From positions 1-23,390 of the forward strand of contig CAYURR010000024.1 of the NCBI GenBank assembly GCA_964446745.1: a stretch of 23,390 nt of DNA. Direction: 5' to 3'. This document shows, one piece after another, positions 6,624 to 15,456 of this stretch. The notes below the pieces were generated by a model. The model worked only from the letters and a program-made list of their open reading frames with translations, was not told where the DNA came from and did no database searches. The DNA comes from CAYURR01 sp964446745 (GTDB taxonomy: Bacteria; Bacillota; Clostridia; Lachnospirales; WQUN01). The position numbers and the translations under genes are program-made. Position 1 is the stretch's first letter; every line of letters starts with the position of its first letter.

Positions 6624-8282
6624 TTGAATAAGAACGATTTGAAGTATATGTGGCGATGGTCACGGGGGCATTTATACAAATACAGGCGTCATGTTTTATC
6701 TATGATATTGCTTACGCTGTGTTATGTCGCGCTGAACCTGTTTCAGGTCAATGTCGTTCAGAGTAGCATCGACGCGGCGCTTGTGCGGGATTGGTTCGGG
6801 ATGATATGCGCTGTGGTGGTGTTTGTGATATTGACCGCCATGTATATCGCGAGAAACTACATCTACGGGTTATGTGTAAACCATGTCGAAGCCCATATCA
6901 GCAAGGATATAAAAAACGCATGCGCGGACGCGACACTCGCTGCGGACATGCGATATCTGTCTGAGCAGACCGGATGGGATATGCTCGTCAAGCTCAATGA
7001 CGATATCAGAGCGACAACGGATTTTATCCGTGACGGTTTCTCTAATATCGTTGTCTATCCTCTGATGGCCATAGGTGGTTTTATATACTTGGCATGCTTT
7101 AACTTTAGACTCGGGGCAGTGGCGTTTATATCGATGCCGGTGTTGGCCGTGCTGCTTAACCATATGTCCGATCGCGCCGCGCGTATCCATAACAAGAACC
7201 TCGAGCGCCGCGGTCAGTATCTTGCAGGGGTATCGGATATCGTTCACGGAGCGGAGACAATCAGGGCGTATTCGATGCAATCGCATATCACCGTGAAAGC
7301 CTCTGTTAGTCTACGCGATATATACAAGACAGAGGTCGAATACGGCTTTAATGATGCGCTTACCCTAAGCCTCATCATGGCGGTCTCGTACATACCACAG
7401 GTAGTTGTGTTTATATACGGCGGTATGCTCGTAATGCGAGGTGAGTTAAATGTGTCCATATTATTTGCATATGGACGGTTGATCTCGTTTATCAACACAC
7501 CTGCGATAAATGTATTCAGTTCGTTGAACGCGATGAAAAAGTCTTGTGTGTCGATGAAGCGTATAGATACCTTGTTGAACGCCGAACGCGAGTGCACAGA
7601 TGGCGAAGGATTTGTGCCGGTGGGAGCTGCGGCTGTTTGCTTTGAGCAAGTTTACTTTGGATATGGTGACATCGATGTGCTTTCAGGTGTGAGCTTCGGC
7701 TTAGATAAGGGTCAGTGCATAGGTATTTCAGGCAAGAGCGGAGCGGGGAAGACGACACTGACAAACCTGCTCTGCGGCTTCTATAGCGTAGATAGTGGTA
7801 ATGTTGAGGTGTTGGGCAGAGATATCAGGGATTGGAATCTCAATTCTCTCAGAGGGCATATCGCATATGTCTCACAGGACAATCCGGTCATATCGGGGAC
7901 ACTATTGGAAAACATCCGCTACGGCAAGCCGGATGCTACGCGAGAGCAGATTTTAAATGCGGCGCGAAGAGCTGGGCTGTCTGAATTCATTGACGGATCG
8001 TCGCTCGGGCTCGATACACCGCTAAATGAAAACGGCGGGAACCTATCAGGCGGTCAGCGCCAGCGTGTAGACCTCGCTCGCGCGTTTTTGCGGGACGCGC
8101 AGATATTGATCTTTGACGAGCCTACCTCAGCGTTAGACGCGGACACGGAGGCGATCGTGCTCAATAGCCTGCGTGAGCTCGTACGAGACAAAGCCGCGAT
8201 CATCATATCGCACAGGCCGTCGACCTTGGATATCTGTGAACGGGTTTATCATCTAGAGGATGGGGTGGTCAAGTATGCTTAA
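6624..8282 (+). CDS. ABC exporter half-transporter, subunit 1
   Basis: A 552-residue half-transporter: a six-helix exporter membrane domain (about 20-310) and an ATPase domain (about 330-552). Walker A GKSGAGKTT lies near 370, signature NLSGGQRQRVDLARA near 475, Walker B ILIFDEPTSALD near 495, H-loop SHRPST. The start is TTG at 6624, with GGGGGG eight bases upstream. The next gene overlaps its end by 8 nt and encodes a similar half-transporter, so the pair is probably a heterodimer in the bacteriocin, lipid or multidrug exporter class. No peptidase C39 domain is present. The substrate is unknown. Confidence 0.9.
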   Translation: MNKNDLKYMWRWSRGHLYKYRRHVLSMILLTLCYVALNLFQVNVVQSSIDAALVRDWFGMICAVVVFVILTAMYIARNYIYGLCVNHVEAHISKDIKNACADATLAADMRYLSEQTGWDMLVKLNDDIRATTDFIRDGFSNIVVYPLMAIGGFIYLACFNFRLGAVAFISMPVLAVLLNHMSDRAARIHNKNLERRGQYLAGVSDIVHGAETIRAYSMQSHITVKASVSLRDIYKTEVEYGFNDALTLSLIMAVSYIPQVVVFIYGGMLVMRGELNVSILFAYGRLISFINTPAINVFSSLNAMKKSCVSMKRIDTLLNAERECTDGEGFVPVGAAAVCFEQVYFGYGDIDVLSGVSFGLDKGQCIGISGKSGAGKTTLTNLLCGFYSVDSGNVEVLGRDIRDWNLNSLRGHIAYVSQDNPVISGTLLENIRYGKPDATREQILNAARRAGLSEFIDGSSLGLDTPLNENGGNLSGGQRQRVDLARAFLRDAQILIFDEPTSALDADTEAIVLNSLRELVRDKAAIIISHRPSTLDICERVYHLEDGVVKYA

Positions 8283-9921
8283 ATCTTTAAGGATGGCTCG
8301 TATGCCTGTTATTACTTATATGCTATCGATGTTTATCAGTAGCCTGATGTTCCCACTCGCACAGATACTATTGGGCCTCTCGCAGAAGAACCTCGTAAAC
8401 GCAGTTGAATTTAACGACCAAAGTTATATGTTAATTGTTTATATATCTTCGGCGACCATACTCGTCTTGGTATCTGTGATCAATCCGATAGCGGGCTTTA
8501 TCCAGAGCCGTTCGGTACACAGATTCATGAAAAACCTACGCAGCAAAGCAATCGAGAAATTGGTAGCGCTACCGATGGCATTCTTCGATAATAAGCACAG
8601 CGGGGACATAATGACGAGGATAAACGACGATCTCGAGCAGGTAGCGGAGATCTATCACTGGCAACTGCATAGGCTGATGCTGGCGCTTTTGTATGGGGTC
8701 GGCTCCGTATCCGTGATGATCTTTCTGAGCTGGAGGCTCACGTGCGTGATCATTGTGCTGGCTGTTGTACAGACGGTGGTCATTTCAAAGGCCTCGCAGA
8801 GGATCCAGGCATTCAATAGCGCGATACAGGAAAAGCTCGGCTCCGGAAACTCGTTATTCATCGATATCGTCAAGGGTATACGTTTTATCCGGATGTATTC
8901 GCTCTATAACGTGATGTATCGCAAATACGAGGATGTAAACGAGGACATCACCTGCTTTACACTTACGCGCAATAGGCACATCTTAGGCATGAATGCGATC
9001 TCGGATATGTTTGAGGCCGTAAACATCGTCGGCGTGTTATTTGTAGGGATAGTGATGTATTTCTTTAACATCGTGGATTTGGGCTCGGTGATGGCGTTTT
9101 TGGTGCTGCAGGATGGTGTGTGTTATATGTTCAGTAACCTCAGCGAATTCTTCCCGGGCATGCAGCGTTGTCTTGCGAGCGTAAAAAGGCTCGCCGAGAT
9201 ACTCGACGAGCCGGTGGAGGAAGATATAGAGACCAGTGTGTCTACGAAAACCCAAGCCATAACAAGCGGTGATATACGCTGCGAGTGTATTACATTCGGA
9301 TATGGGGGTAGGGGGAATTGTGTAATAGAAAACCTCAACTGCGTGATACCGGAGCGGCGAGTTACTACCATAAAAGGAGCCTCGGGTGGAGGCAAATCCA
9401 CACTGGTAAAGCTGCTGTTGAGGCTGTATAAACCGGACGCAGGGGAAATATATATCGGGAACACCCCATACGCAGAGCTTTCTAATGCTCAAATACGTGG
9501 GCATTTTGCATATGTGCCGCAGTCCGCGTACCTGTTTCACGATACTATTGAAGCAAATATCCGCTGCGGCAACGAGACTGCATCTACCGAACAGGTAATA
9601 GAGGCCGCAAAAGCCGCATGTGCGAATGAGTTCATAATGGAAAAGCCCGAGGGATACCGGACACTCATACAGGAGCATGGCGGCAATCTCTCGGGCGGGC
9701 AGCGTCAGCGCATTGCGATCGCACGCGCGATACTCAAGAATGCGGCTGTGATGATTTTTGATGAAGCTACGAGTGCGATAGACAATAAAAATGAAGCTCA
9801 GATACATGAATACATAAGCCGACAGGGCGCTGATGGAAAGACGGTCTTACTCGTGTCGCACCGTACATCCGCGTCGGAGCTGTCGGAACATGTGATATCT
9901 ATTTGCGCAAAGCCTTCTTAA
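8275..9921 (+). CDS. ABC exporter half-transporter, subunit 2
   Basis: The start is chosen at ATG 8275 (MLKSLRMARMPVI), with GGGGTGG six bases upstream; an in-frame ATG at 8260 abuts a purine run with no spacing. The 548-residue product has a six-helix membrane domain and an ATPase domain with Walker A GASGGGKST near 370, signature NLSGGQRQRIAIARA near 470, Walker B VMIFDEATSAID and H-loop SHRTS. Both ATPase sites of the pair keep the catalytic Glu, so neither is obviously degenerate. It overlaps the preceding partner gene by 8 nt. Its 3' end overlaps the convergent ECF S gene by 23 bp. Confidence 0.9.
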   Translation: MLKSLRMARMPVITYMLSMFISSLMFPLAQILLGLSQKNLVNAVEFNDQSYMLIVYISSATILVLVSVINPIAGFIQSRSVHRFMKNLRSKAIEKLVALPMAFFDNKHSGDIMTRINDDLEQVAEIYHWQLHRLMLALLYGVGSVSVMIFLSWRLTCVIIVLAVVQTVVISKASQRIQAFNSAIQEKLGSGNSLFIDIVKGIRFIRMYSLYNVMYRKYEDVNEDITCFTLTRNRHILGMNAISDMFEAVNIVGVLFVGIVMYFFNIVDLGSVMAFLVLQDGVCYMFSNLSEFFPGMQRCLASVKRLAEILDEPVEEDIETSVSTKTQAITSGDIRCECITFGYGGRGNCVIENLNCVIPERRVTTIKGASGGGKSTLVKLLLRLYKPDAGEIYIGNTPYAELSNAQIRGHFAYVPQSAYLFHDTIEANIRCGNETASTEQVIEAAKAACANEFIMEKPEGYRTLIQEHGGNLSGGQRQRIAIARAILKNAAVMIFDEATSAIDNKNEAQIHEYISRQGADGKTVLLVSHRTSASELSEHVISICAKPS

Positions 9922-10438
9922 GCACCGGCAATATCAAGATGGCCAATGCCCCGCCGATCAGAGCGGTTATAAGCTGCGTAACGGAAAACGTCGCGGAGAT
10001 TACGGTTGCCTGTTTCTCGGGTAGATTGAGAAACATCGGGATCATAATCCTTACGATGCCTAAGTAGAGCACTAAATACTTGCCGACCGATGCGGCGGCG
10101 AGGGCTGATATGTATCCTATGATAGAATCCTTGAACAGACGCGCTCCGACGATATGCCACAAAATGACGAGTGTACAGTTACCCAGCATAATAAACGGTA
10201 TGAGGCTCCACAGCGGCCCTATGCCCAATAGCTTGGCAGCTAATGGTGAAATAAGCGCGACTGCGATACCGGACGAAAGCCCGGCTGCCATGACCGAGAT
10301 GACTAAGATGAGGTTTACGAGCGAGCCTGTGAGTAATTGCATACCCAAAGACGAGGTCAACGCCTGTGTTGCGACCAGTAATGCGACCAACAGCGCTGTG
10401 CGTGTGATCCAGAGGATTTGCTTCTTGTTCTTTTCCAT
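9899..10438 (-). CDS. ECF transporter S component-like membrane protein
   Basis: A 179-residue, very hydrophobic protein with about six membrane segments and a short basic N-terminus (MEKNKKQILWITRTALLVAL), which fits a solitary substrate-binding S component of an energy-coupling-factor transporter. The ATG has AAGGAG eight bases upstream. No EcfA or EcfT is nearby, so it would use a shared module encoded elsewhere. It is transcribed divergently from a Crp/Fnr-family regulator 96 bp away, a plausible controller. The substrate (a vitamin, metal or similar small molecule) cannot be deduced. Confidence 0.7.
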   Translation of the reverse strand: MEKNKKQILWITRTALLVALLVATQALTSSLGMQLLTGSLVNLILVISVMAAGLSSGIAVALISPLAAKLLGIGPLWSLIPFIMLGNCTLVILWHIVGARLFKDSIIGYISALAAASVGKYLVLYLGIVRIMIPMFLNLPEKQATVISATFSVTQLITALIGGALAILILPVLKKALRK

Positions 10439-10486
10439 GCTTCTGTCTCCTTTGAATTATGTAAATGATTGATTCTTCGTCACGAT

Positions 10487-10537
10487 TATAATATTATTTA
10501 CGTGGGAGGTCTGTTGCCACGGCAACGTAATCGTATG
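10487..10537 (+). promoter_or_regulatory. -10 box and hairpin-separated ribosome site of the Crp/Fnr gene
   Basis: A perfect TATAAT (10487-10492) without a good -35 lies upstream of GGGAGG (10504-10509). A hairpin, GTTGC-CACG-GCAAC (10513-10526), then separates the ribosome site from the ATG at 10535. Linear spacing is 25 nt, but folding would shorten it to about 11 nt. An in-frame TTG at 10514, four bases after the GGGAGG, is the alternative start. Confidence 0.45.
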
Positions 10538-11230
10538 GAAAATAATAGAGACAATAATACAGCCGAGATTTTAACTCGGTCAAAGCTGTTTAACGGAATA
10601 GCGGCCAAGGAGATCGAAGAGATGTTAATCTGCCTAAAGGCCTGGCAAGGGGATTACGAAAAGGGAGAGACTGTCATCAGAGAGGGCGACATCGTGCATG
10701 ATGTCGGCGTCGTAATATACGGGAGCGGACGCTCGATCAAGGAAGATATATCGGGTAAGATAACGACGGTAGCGTTGTTAGAGCAGGGGGATTATCTCGG
10801 TGCACTGTTATCCGCAAGCAAGGAACGCAAGAGCCCTTTGACCGTGCAGGCAACGACAGCGTTTTCGGTGATGTTTTTTCCAACCGATAACATTTTGGGA
10901 CGTTGCATGAGGCTTTGCGAAAGGCACAATCTGATGATGCGTAACTTCATAGACGGGATCGCGGAAAAGGCTTTACTACTGCATGAGCGCAACAGCTGTC
11001 TTATCAAACCGACGGTGAGAGAAAAAGTCATGAGTTATTTGATAAGCGTTGCGAAAAAACATGACCGTAATACATTTACAATTCCCATGGATCGTAGTGG
11101 CATGGCTGAATACCTGAACGTAGAGCGAAGCGCCTTATCGAGGGAGCTGTCGCGGATGAAAAACGATGGGCTGATTGATTTTTATAAAAGTGATTTTAGG
11201 TTGCTTTCAGACTTGCATAAGTATACGTAA
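10535..11230 (+). CDS. Crp/Fnr family transcriptional regulator
   Basis: A 231-residue protein from ATG 10535, or 238 from TTG 10514. Residues 15-135 form a cyclic-nucleotide-binding-like beta barrel, with LFNGIAAKEIEEML and an effector-pocket region GDYLGALLSASKE. A winged helix-turn-helix occupies about 183-218 (DRSGMAEYLNVERSALSREL). The N-terminal four-cysteine set of oxygen-sensing Fnr is absent, so it is not a classical Fe-S Fnr; the ligand is unknown. It is divergent from the ECF S gene and lies directly upstream of an amino-acid importer operon, either of which could be its target. Confidence 0.88.
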   Translation: MENNRDNNTAEILTRSKLFNGIAAKEIEEMLICLKAWQGDYEKGETVIREGDIVHDVGVVIYGSGRSIKEDISGKITTVALLEQGDYLGALLSASKERKSPLTVQATTAFSVMFFPTDNILGRCMRLCERHNLMMRNFIDGIAEKALLLHERNSCLIKPTVREKVMSYLISVAKKHDRNTFTIPMDRSGMAEYLNVERSALSRELSRMKNDGLIDFYKSDFRLLSDLHKYT

Positions 11231-11242
11231 TAATGTTAGAAT
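11213..11242 (+). promoter_or_regulatory. Possible promoter of the amino-acid importer operon
   Basis: TTGCAT (11213-11218) and TAGAAT (11237-11242) are 18 nt apart, overlapping the end of the Crp/Fnr gene. Transcription would start about 38 nt before the ATG at 11287. Confidence 0.4.
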
Positions 11243-11286
11243 ACCTCCCGATAAAATTATGCATACACAAAAAATGGGAGGACTTT

Positions 11287-12147
11287 ATGAAGAAATTTAT
11301 TTCAATGGTAATGGCAACGATATTGGTTATGACGACAGGCTGCGCAGGGCCGAAACCCGCCGCACCGGCAGCGGAGACACCGGACACTCCGGCAGCTGAG
11401 ACCGCACAGACCACCGAGGCCGAGCAAAAAGACTGGGACTATATAATGGCTAAGAAGCAGCTGATCGTGGGTTTGGACGACACGTTCGCGCCGATGGGAT
11501 TTAGGGATGAAAAGGGCGAGCTCGTAGGCTTTGACATCGACCTCGCGACGGAGGTAGGCAAGAAGCTCGGCGTTGAGATCAAGTTCCAGCCGATCGAATG
11601 GAGCGCGAAGGAGATGGAGCTCGAGGCCAAGCGCATCGACTGTATATGGAACGGTATGAGTGCAACCCCGGCTCGTGAGCAATCCATGTCGCTTACAAAG
11701 AAATATCTGAACAACAAGATCGTGGTAATGGTAAAGGCCGGCGTAAACGTAAGCTCAAAGGATGACCTCGCGGGTTTAAAGCTCGGTATACAGGAGGGCA
11801 GCGCGGCGCTTGAGGCTGTAGAGGCTGATGCGGATTACGAAAAGCTCAAGGATGGTATCGCGACCTATAAAACCTATGACGAGGCTATCTTGGATGTGCG
11901 TTCGGGCAGGCTTGACGGTATCGTAGTAGACCAGGTCTTAGGCGAATACAAAAACAATCAGATGACCGACAAGCTCACACAGCTTACTGTGGATTTCGGT
12001 GACGATTTCTATGCGATCGGCTGCCGCAAAACCGATACAGAGCTCACAAACCAGATCAACACAGCCATAAAGACATTGATAGACGAGGGCAAGGCAAAGG
12101 AAATCAGTATGAAATGGTTCGGCACGGATATCGTGATATTTGAATAA
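11287..12147 (+). CDS. Amino-acid ABC transporter substrate-binding lipoprotein
   Basis: A 286-residue protein starting at ATG 11287, with GGGAGG five bases upstream. A signal peptide ends in the lipobox MTTGC (C19), so it is anchored to the outer face of the membrane. An Ala/Pro/Thr-rich linker follows (20-48), then a family 3 periplasmic-binding fold: VGLDDTFAPMGF near the ligand entrance, the arginine in ATPAREQ that typically binds the carboxylate, and DGIVVDQVLGEY carrying an Asp that usually binds the amino group. It heads a three-gene importer operon. It probably binds a polar amino acid such as cystine, glutamine or glutamate; the exact ligand is not clear. Confidence 0.9.
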   Translation: MKKFISMVMATILVMTTGCAGPKPAAPAAETPDTPAAETAQTTEAEQKDWDYIMAKKQLIVGLDDTFAPMGFRDEKGELVGFDIDLATEVGKKLGVEIKFQPIEWSAKEMELEAKRIDCIWNGMSATPAREQSMSLTKKYLNNKIVVMVKAGVNVSSKDDLAGLKLGIQEGSAALEAVEADADYEKLKDGIATYKTYDEAILDVRSGRLDGIVVDQVLGEYKNNQMTDKLTQLTVDFGDDFYAIGCRKTDTELTNQINTAIKTLIDEGKAKEISMKWFGTDIVIFE

Positions 12148-12158
12148 GAGAGCTGATT

Positions 12159-12824
12159 ATGAACATCGACTATTTGCTGAATATCATTCCGGCTGTAGCG
12201 AAAGGGGCAGGGATTACCCTGTCCCTGTTTGCATTTACGCTGCTGTTTTCTCTGCCGCTCGGATTACCTTTTGCGCTTGGTAGTATCAGTAGGCTATGGC
12301 CGGTGCGTATGTTTTGCCGGCTGTACATATGGGTGTTTCGTGGTACACCGCTGATGCTGCAGCTGTTCTTCTTCTATTTCTTTTTGCCCATCGCATTCGG
12401 CGTGGGCTTCGATCCGTTTACGACCGCCGTGCTCACATTTGTATTTAACTATGCGGCCTATTTCGCCGAGATTTATAGAGGCGGCATCGAGAGCATCGAG
12501 TTCGGACAGCATGAGGCCGCAAAATCCCTTGGGCTCTCAAAGTCGCGTACGATGTTTGCGATCATATTACCGCAGACCGTAAAGCGCGTAATGCCTGCGA
12601 TCTCTAACGAGGCTATCACGCTGATAAAGGACACCGCTCTCGCGTCGGTAATATCGGTCGCGGAGATCATGAAAAACAGCCGCGGCATCGTAAACAGGGA
12701 CGTAAACGCCACCGCGTATTTTACTGCGGCGCTGCTGTATCTGTTGTTTACGTTCATACTCACGGGGATCACGAAGCGGGTTGAGAGGCATTTTTCAAAA
12801 CACGAAGGCAGGTCTGTAGCGTAA
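12159..12824 (+). CDS. Amino-acid ABC transporter permease
   Basis: A 221-residue HisM/GlnP-type membrane protein with about five helices. The cytoplasmic EAA loop reads GQHEAAKSLGLSKSRTMFAI and ends with the expected ILPQ, where it contacts the ATPase. WVFRGTPLMLQL near residue 65 is the usual polar amino-acid permease signature. It starts 11 nt after the binding-protein gene; its stop codon TAA (12822-12824) lies 11 nt before the start of the ATPase gene. Confidence 0.92.
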   Translation: MNIDYLLNIIPAVAKGAGITLSLFAFTLLFSLPLGLPFALGSISRLWPVRMFCRLYIWVFRGTPLMLQLFFFYFFLPIAFGVGFDPFTTAVLTFVFNYAAYFAEIYRGGIESIEFGQHEAAKSLGLSKSRTMFAIILPQTVKRVMPAISNEAITLIKDTALASVISVAEIMKNSRGIVNRDVNATAYFTAALLYLLFTFILTGITKRVERHFSKHEGRSVA

Positions 12825-12835
12825 TGGAGGCAGTT

Positions 12836-13600
12836 ATGTATAATGTGTTGGAGATGAAGGGGATTGTAAAACGCTTCGGCGATACATATGCGTTAAACGG
12901 TGTGGACCTCAGCGTAAAGCATGGCGAAACGGTCGCGATCATCGGCCCGTCGGGCTCCGGTAAATCAACGCTGTTGCGCTGTGTGAACCATCTGGAGACG
13001 GTGGACGGCGGTAGCATAACGATAGCCGGGGAGCATCTCGTTACCACTCAAGACAGCAAAACCGTGTATGCGAGCGAGAAGCAAGTGCGCCAGATCTGCG
13101 CAAAGACGGGTATGGTCTTTCAGGGCTTCAATCTGTTTCCGCATTTCACCTGCGCAAAGAATATCTGGTACGCGCCGGTCGTGGTAAAGAAGATGCCCGT
13201 AGATAAGGCAAAAAAGCGTGCGATGGAGCTGCTGGCGACGGTCGGGCTCACGGAAAAGGCCGATGCATATCCCGCTCAGCTATCGGGCGGTCAGAAGCAG
13301 CGCGTCGCGATAGCGCGCGGACTGGCAATGGAGCCTGAGATCATGCTGTTTGACGAACCCACGAGCGCGCTGGACCCCGAGACGACCGGCGAGGTGCTCG
13401 ATGTCTGCCGCAGACTCGCAAAGCAAAAGGTCACGATGTTGATCGTGACCCACGAAATAGGCTTTGCGAAGGAGGTTTCGGACAGGGTGCTGTTCATGGA
13501 CAACGGCGCGGTCGCCGACGAGGGCAAGCCCGACGAGCTGTTGAACAACCCCCAAAGCCCCAGATTACAGGCATTTTTGAGCCATGTTATGAGGGTGTAA
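12836..13600 (+). CDS. Amino-acid ABC transporter ATP-binding protein
   Basis: Start at ATG 12836 (MYNVLEMKGIVKRFG) with GGAGG five bases upstream; an in-frame ATG at 12824 overlaps the permease stop but has a weaker site. The 254-residue GlnQ/HisP-type ATPase has Walker A GPSGSGKST, a Q-loop in MVFQGFNLFPHF, signature LSGGQKQRVAIARG, Walker B IMLFDEPTSALD and H-loop VTHE. It powers the importer encoded just upstream. Its last 36 bp overlap the 3' end of the convergent asnB gene. Confidence 0.93.
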   Translation: MYNVLEMKGIVKRFGDTYALNGVDLSVKHGETVAIIGPSGSGKSTLLRCVNHLETVDGGSITIAGEHLVTTQDSKTVYASEKQVRQICAKTGMVFQGFNLFPHFTCAKNIWYAPVVVKKMPVDKAKKRAMELLATVGLTEKADAYPAQLSGGQKQRVAIARGLAMEPEIMLFDEPTSALDPETTGEVLDVCRRLAKQKVTMLIVTHEIGFAKEVSDRVLFMDNGAVADEGKPDELLNNPQSPRLQAFLSHVMRV

Positions 13601-15433
13601 GTGGCTGCTCATCCAATAATTTACTTGAATCATATATGCCATCAACTGTGGTGCGGCCATCAGCTGCCCGAACCATGGCTTACCGTATTCGGCGGGCGCT
13701 TGCAGAAATGCAAGTGCCTTTTTCTTGTCAATCAGGGGCATTATCGGGGAGTTGGGATCATGTATGATCTCTGAAAATGCCTGGGACAACAGCCTTTCGT
13801 AATTCGGATTATATGTCTTTGGGTATGGACTCTTTTTACGATTCATTATTTCCGAGGGCAGCAAATCGGCACAGGCTTCCCTCAACAGTGATTTGCTGAC
13901 GCCGTTTCGACATTTCATATCCCACGGCACATTAAAGACATATTCGATTATTCGATGATCGGCAAAGGGCACACGAGCCTCCAGACCGTAGTACATACTG
14001 GCCCTGTCCATACGATCCAGCAGTGTTTGCATAAACCATTGGATATTTATATATGTTATTTCTCTGCGTTTTGCGTCGGAAGGCGGCTCTCCGATTAAAC
14101 GAGGCACAGACTGTATGGACTGTGTATATTTATCTTTTACATACTCACTAAGCCGTAGTTCACTTATGAAATCGGGTGACAGCAACGCTGTTCTCATGCT
14201 CAAATCAAACGACCACGGGAAACCATCGGCATTCATCAGCTCGTCTCTGTAAAACCATGGATACCCGCCGAAGATTTCATCGGCACATTCGCCTGTCAGC
14301 GCCACCTTGTTACGCTCTGATACAAGCGAGCAGAAATATAAAAGCGAGGCATCTACGTCTGCCATACCCGGCAAGTCCTTTGCGTCCACCGCAGTACAGA
14401 GCAGATTTACCAGACTTGCTTCGTCACACTCCAGGTAGGAATGACTCGAATTGTATTTTTCCAGCATCAGGTCTACAAACGGTCTGTCGCGCTCCGGTTG
14501 AAAGGCGTTGGCGCTAAAGTAGGTATCGTTGCCCTTGAAATCAAAAGAAAATGTGTTCAGTACGGAACCGCCGCGTTTTAGATAATCAGATGCCACGGCA
14601 GTCACTATGCTTGAATCTATTCCCCCTGACAGGAAGCTGCATACAGGGACGTCGGACACCAATTGGCGGGTAATGGCGTCACGTACCAAAAATGAAACCG
14701 TTTCAACGGTCAGCTTATAGTCGTCCGTGTGCTCCTCTGCCTCAAGCATCCAATACCGATGGGTTTGCAAACCTACGCATGAAAAGATCATGCAGTGCCC
14801 CGGCAATAGCTCGAAAACACCCTTAAAAACCCCGTTGCCGGGCGTTCTGGCAGGCCCGATGCCAAAAATCTCACGGAAGCTGTTAGTATCGATGTCCGGC
14901 GCTATCAACGGATGACAAAATAAAGCCTTGATTTCAGATCCGAATATCAGCATACGGTCCTTAAGCGTATAAAACAAAGGCTTGACACCCAACCTGTCAC
15001 GATACATAACAAGCTGCTTGTTACCGCCGTCCCATATGGCAAACGCAAAAATACCGTTTAGCTTGCTTACAAACTCCATACCATAGCGGATATATGCGTA
15101 CAGTATGACCTCTGTATCCGCTGTGGTTTCAAATACATATCCATCATCCAACAAAGACGGTTTTATCTGATCGGTATTATATATTTCGCCGTTATAAACG
15201 ATGCAGTATTCCACATTGTTTACTATTCTGATCATCGGTTGAGTTCCCATTGACAAATCCCTTATGGACAAGCGCGCATGACTCAAGCCTACGTGTTCTC
15301 TCAGATATTCGCCTGCATTGTCTCTGCCTCGGTGGGCAATGCAAGTCCGCATATCCGTCAAGGTCTTATCCCAAAGCTTACCTTGCTCTAAAAGATTTAA
15401 CTCAAAACTGCAAAAACCGGCTATTCCGCACAT
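13565..15433 (-). CDS. asnB: Asparagine synthetase, glutamine-hydrolysing
   Basis: Makes asparagine from aspartate, ATP and glutamine. The ATG at 15433 (MCGIAGF) has GAGGTG five bases upstream and exposes Cys2, the glutaminase nucleophile; longer starts would bury it. The 622-residue protein has a class II glutaminase domain (about 1-190, with HRGRDNAGEY and YNGEIYN) and a synthetase domain with the ATP-pyrophosphatase loop SGGIDSS near 269-275. The normal fold appears to end at VNYWM. The last 14 residues (SSHLHPHNMAQKCL) are read from DNA antisense to the importer ATPase gene, so the original stop may have been lost. It is third in line after a ferredoxin and an FAD oxidoreductase gene, with an attenuator-like leader between. 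Confidence 0.94.
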   Translation of the reverse strand: MCGIAGFCSFELNLLEQGKLWDKTLTDMRTCIAHRGRDNAGEYLREHVGLSHARLSIRDLSMGTQPMIRIVNNVEYCIVYNGEIYNTDQIKPSLLDDGYVFETTADTEVILYAYIRYGMEFVSKLNGIFAFAIWDGGNKQLVMYRDRLGVKPLFYTLKDRMLIFGSEIKALFCHPLIAPDIDTNSFREIFGIGPARTPGNGVFKGVFELLPGHCMIFSCVGLQTHRYWMLEAEEHTDDYKLTVETVSFLVRDAITRQLVSDVPVCSFLSGGIDSSIVTAVASDYLKRGGSVLNTFSFDFKGNDTYFSANAFQPERDRPFVDLMLEKYNSSHSYLECDEASLVNLLCTAVDAKDLPGMADVDASLLYFCSLVSERNKVALTGECADEIFGGYPWFYRDELMNADGFPWSFDLSMRTALLSPDFISELRLSEYVKDKYTQSIQSVPRLIGEPPSDAKRREITYINIQWFMQTLLDRMDRASMYYGLEARVPFADHRIIEYVFNVPWDMKCRNGVSKSLLREACADLLPSEIMNRKKSPYPKTYNPNYERLLSQAFSEIIHDPNSPIMPLIDKKKALAFLQAPAEYGKPWFGQLMAAPQLMAYMIQVNYWMSSHLHPHNMAQKCL

Positions 15434-15456
15434 ATCAGCACCTCGCATATACAATA

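Noticed and set aside
9037..9807. 256-codon minus-strand frame opposite the exporter ATPase
   Set aside because: It lies fully opposite a gene with intact ABC motifs and has no supporting start signal or recognisable domain.
10513..10526. Crp/Fnr operator
   Set aside because: The GTTGC/GCAAC repeat has a 4-nt centre and lies after the -10 near the start codon; it does not match the TTGAT-N4-ATCAA pattern, so an RNA hairpin is the better reading.
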